Shown here: positions 21,846-24,081 of the stretch, one piece after another
How the letters are laid out: each line of letters begins with the position of its first letter
Numbering within the stretch: the first letter of the stretch is position 1
Source of the DNA: Bordetella parapertussis
GTDB lineage: Bacteria > Cyanobacteriota > Cyanobacteriia > PCC-6307 > Cyanobiaceae
NCBI GenBank assembly: GCA_943324725.2
Contig: CALPMR020000012.1
Span: forward strand, 1-24,081
Direction of reading: 5' to 3'
Length of the DNA stretch: 24,081 nt
Program-made: the position numbers and the translations under genes
The notes under the pieces: model-generated
What the model saw: the letters and a program-made list of their open reading frames with translations, nothing else
Database searches by the model: none
Told to the model about the DNA's origin: nothing

Positions 21846-23723
21846 ATGGGTGATGGCGCCATCAGCCGCGAGGAGATCCTCTCCGGTGGGCTGGCGCGTC
21901 AGCGGCGAGCCCGGCTGCTGTTGCAGCGCCTGCTGGCCTGCCTTGATGGCCCGTCCCAGGCCCCTGTCCCTGGCACAGACGATGCCCTGGCCGAGCAACT
22001 GCGGGAGTTGCGGACCAGAAGCTGCGGCAGCAGAGCGCTGGATGGCCGCGAGCTGCTCGATCAACGGGACCGCTGGCAGGCACTGATTCCGGCAGATCCG
22101 GCTCTGCGGGCGGAATTGCTGCGCCAGCTGGAACAGGCCGTGGCCTTCACCCCGGATCAGGCGCGCGAGCTCGCTCGTCTGATCTCACCTGGGTCCGAGG
22201 CCGTTCATCCCCCTGCTGCCGCTGCCCCGGCTCCGCCCCCCGCCCCGGCGCCGTCAGCGCAGCAGGCCGTCCCGGAGACGGCGGTCGTCCAGTCCAGTGC
22301 TTTCGTGGGGCCCCTTGCCTCCGCCTCGACAGCCAAGGAGCGGCCTGACAACCAGCGCCGTTGGTTCGATCCGGCCACCTGGCCGGTGGGGATCAAACTC
22401 GGCGGTCTGCTGGTGCTGTTTTCCCTGTTTCCAGCCCTGCTGGTGGGCAACGTGGGGGCCCTGCTGGCCCAGAAGCAGGCCGAGGTCAGCGGCGAACGAC
22501 AGCTGGCCGGCCTCGCCAGTTCGGTGGCGCGCGGGCTGAACCGGGAGATGGCCGGCTACGTGGAGCTGATCCGCTTTGTCGCCAAGGATCCGGGGGTGGT
22601 GGCGATGGCAGGCGCGCCCCAGGCGCAGCGGGCCAAACTGGCCAAACCCGTGCTCGCCCTGTTTGATCGCCTGCAACAATCCCATCCCCAGGCGGTGTTC
22701 ACCTATCTGCTGGATCGCGAGGGCCGCTGTATCGCGGCATCGGATCGCAAGTTGATCGGCCATGACTACAGCTTCCGCACCTATTTCCAGCGGGGCCTGC
22801 ATCAGCCTTTCTATGTCAGTGGCACCTATCTGCCGATCAGCACCACCGACCGTTCCGCTGCCATCTCGATCACCAGTCCCGTGCGCCGGGGCGATGAGGT
22901 GGTTGGCGTGGCGGTGGTGGCGACGCACACCCTGGCCCACTCATCGGCCCTGCAGGTGACCAGCGGCACCCACGCCATGGTGGTGGAAGGTGATGGTCTG
23001 ATCTCTTCGGCCAAGGATCCGGCCATGCGGCTCGGCATCCTCGGTCCCGTTGGTGCCCAGGCCCGGCAGATCCAGAGGCGGGTGAGCCTGAACGCCAGGA
23101 TCGATCGGGGGCTGCGGTTCCGGCGGCAGCTCTCCTATCACCCGATCTCGGCCTCGTTGTTGCCGTTGCTTGCGTCGTCCCAACCGGGGTTCGGCCTGGG
23201 AGAGCTGGATGGCAAGCCGATGGTGGCGGCCTGGCAACCCCTCGAAACCAAGGGCTGGACGGCGGTCGTGATGGAGCCGTGGGCCAGCTTCACCACTCCC
23301 ACCCAGCAGGTGCAGCATCGGGTTGTGCTGCTGGCCTCCTTGCTGGGTCTGGTGGCGATGCTGGCGGCGGTCGCCGCCAGCCGTACCCTCTCGGGACCGT
23401 TGCGGATCCTCACAGAGGCGGCGACCCAGCTGGAGAGCGACGACGTGGTGAACCAGAGCAACCTGGTCCGGGTCAGCCGTCGCCGCGACGATCTGGGTGT
23501 GCTGGCCACGCGCCTGCTGGAGGCCTGTCGCCAGACGCGGAAACGGGAAGCTAACCTCAAGGCCCAGGTTGCCGCTCTCCACATTGAAATCGACCAGGGA
23601 CGGCGCGATCGGGATGTCGCGGTCATTGTCGAGAGTGATTTTTTCAACGACCTGAAGGCGGCAGCAGCCGAACTGCGGCAGCAGCGACGTAGCCCCCATC
23701 GCAAGTCGAGACCTGCCTCCTGA
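21846..23723 (+). CDS. Membrane sensor with dCache and HAMP domains, no output domain
   Basis: The 625-residue protein has a cytoplasmic N-terminal helical part (1-115), a Pro/Ala-rich linker (about 120-165), membrane segment 1 (about 183-205), a periplasmic double-Cache-like sensor (about 206-490; FTYLLDREGRCIAASDRKLI, YSFRTYFQRGLHQPFYVSGT and AAISITSPVRRGDEVVGV are typical), membrane segment 2 (about 492-512), a HAMP domain (about 513-562) and a short coiled coil ending in DVAVIVESDFFNDLKAAAAE followed by a basic tail. No kinase, methyl-accepting, cyclase or GGDEF domain follows. The ATG is preceded by GAGG 11 bases upstream. The gene ends four bases before the ParA/MinD-type gene, implying a shared transcript. 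It probably senses a small molecule and signals through its coiled coil to a partner protein; this is inference. Confidence 0.8.
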   Translation: MGDGAISREEILSGGLARQRRARLLLQRLLACLDGPSQAPVPGTDDALAEQLRELRTRSCGSRALDGRELLDQRDRWQALIPADPALRAELLRQLEQAVAFTPDQARELARLISPGSEAVHPPAAAAPAPPPAPAPSAQQAVPETAVVQSSAFVGPLASASTAKERPDNQRRWFDPATWPVGIKLGGLLVLFSLFPALLVGNVGALLAQKQAEVSGERQLAGLASSVARGLNREMAGYVELIRFVAKDPGVVAMAGAPQAQRAKLAKPVLALFDRLQQSHPQAVFTYLLDREGRCIAASDRKLIGHDYSFRTYFQRGLHQPFYVSGTYLPISTTDRSAAISITSPVRRGDEVVGVAVVATHTLAHSSALQVTSGTHAMVVEGDGLISSAKDPAMRLGILGPVGAQARQIQRRVSLNARIDRGLRFRRQLSYHPISASLLPLLASSQPGFGLGELDGKPMVAAWQPLETKGWTAVVMEPWASFTTPTQQVQHRVVLLASLLGLVAMLAAVAASRTLSGPLRILTEAATQLESDDVVNQSNLVRVSRRRDDLGVLATRLLEACRQTRKREANLKAQVAALHIEIDQGRRDRDVAVIVESDFFNDLKAAAAELRQQRRSPHRKSRPAS

Positions 23724-23727
23724 CTCC

Positions 23728-24081
23728 ATGACCCTGATCATTTCCGTGCACTCGTTCCGTGGTGGGACCGGCAAGAGCAACATCACGGCGAGCCTGTGTG
23801 CCGTGCTGGCCCAACAGGGCAAACGGGTGGCGGTGGTGGATACGGATATTCAGTCGCCGGGCATCCATGTTTTGTTCGGTTTTGAAGCCGGCAGCATCGA
23901 TCGCTGCCTCAATGACTATCTGCACGGCGAGGCCACGATCACCGAGGTCGTCTACGACGTCACCCATGTCGCCGCACCGGTGGCGGACGGTGGCCAGATT
24001 CTGTTGATTCCAGCCAGCATCAAAGCCAGGGACATCACGCGGGTGCTGCGCGAGGGCTATGACGTGGGCCTGCTGAATGCC
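23728..24081 (+). CDS. ParA/MinD-type ATPase (3' end beyond window)
   Basis: Only the first 118 residues are present. The start MTLIISVHSFRGGTGKSNIT shows a deviant P-loop of the ParA/MinD superfamily, with Arg (position 11) where KGGxGK[ST] has its signature lysine. It continues ASLCAVLAQQGKRVAVVDTD and IQSPGIHVLFG, the switch I region with the Asp-x-Asp pattern, and LLIPASIKARDIT. These ATPases form dimers on membranes or DNA and position cellular cargo. The ATG at 23728 follows the sensor gene by four bases. I cannot see the C-terminus, so a membrane-targeting helix (MinD-like) or its absence cannot be judged. The Arg variant together with the sensor partner argues against chromosome or plasmid partition. 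Confidence 0.85.
   Translation, partial: MTLIISVHSFRGGTGKSNITASLCAVLAQQGKRVAVVDTDIQSPGIHVLFGFEAGSIDRCLNDYLHGEATITEVVYDVTHVAAPVADGGQILLIPASIKARDITRVLREGYDVGLLNA

Noticed and set aside
1..24081. CRISPR arrays, tRNA or rRNA genes, insertion sequences, integrases
   Set aside because: I looked for regularly spaced repeats, tRNA-like cloverleaf sequence, rRNA stretches and transposase or integrase motifs and saw none.

Overview
The window is GC-rich DNA that reads as a picocyanobacterium of the alpha-cyanobacterial Synechococcus/Cyanobium/Vulcanococcus type. The basis is a phycobilisome rod-core linker (CpcG) and a CpcS/CpeS-type bilin lyase, a ferredoxin-thioredoxin reductase catalytic subunit, a SufR-controlled suf operon, a DUF4912 protein of cyanobacterial type, and three perfect HIP1 octamers (GCGATCGC). 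Assignment below this level is inference.

Layout. (1) 1-3157, minus strand: the 5' part of a DUF4912 gene, then, in reverse order, cpcG, a cpcS/cpeS-type lyase, a small unrecognised gene and sufR, the last three tightly packed. (2) 3158-3368: divergent control region with a perfect inverted repeat (ACGAAAC-N6-GTTTCGT) that fits a SufR operator. (3) 3369-9011, plus strand: ftrC-sufB-sufC-sufD-sufS, an iron-sulfur cluster assembly operon headed by an Fe-S thiol reductase gene; sufS has a long Ala-rich N-terminal extension. (4) 9073-12564: a small unknown ORF, rlmH, a divergent DUF1543 gene, a lipoprotein N-acetylmuramoyl-L-alanine amidase, then a lower-GC stretch with a small membrane protein gene. 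(5) 12666-19348: a flavin amine oxidase gene divergent from potA-potD-potB-potC (polyamine-type ABC importer, binding protein with a Tat lipoprotein signal), followed by mtnA of the methionine salvage pathway. Together these suggest a polyamine uptake, oxidation and methylthioadenosine-recycling neighbourhood. (6) 19689-21463: two genes for enzymes likely to attack cell walls or peptides, a C39-type cysteine peptidase and a GH19 muramidase/chitinase, neither with a visible signal peptide. (7) 21846-24081: a membrane dCache-HAMP sensor with no recognisable output domain, followed four bases later by a ParA/MinD-type ATPase with a variant P-loop (RGGTGKS), cut by the window end.

The best candidates for something little described are the sensor/ParA-like pair at the right end and the signal-less C39/GH19 pair beside it. 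The rest is mostly recognisable core cyanobacterial metabolism, with some notable regulatory and organisational details. All calls come from reading translations and motifs; no database search was run.
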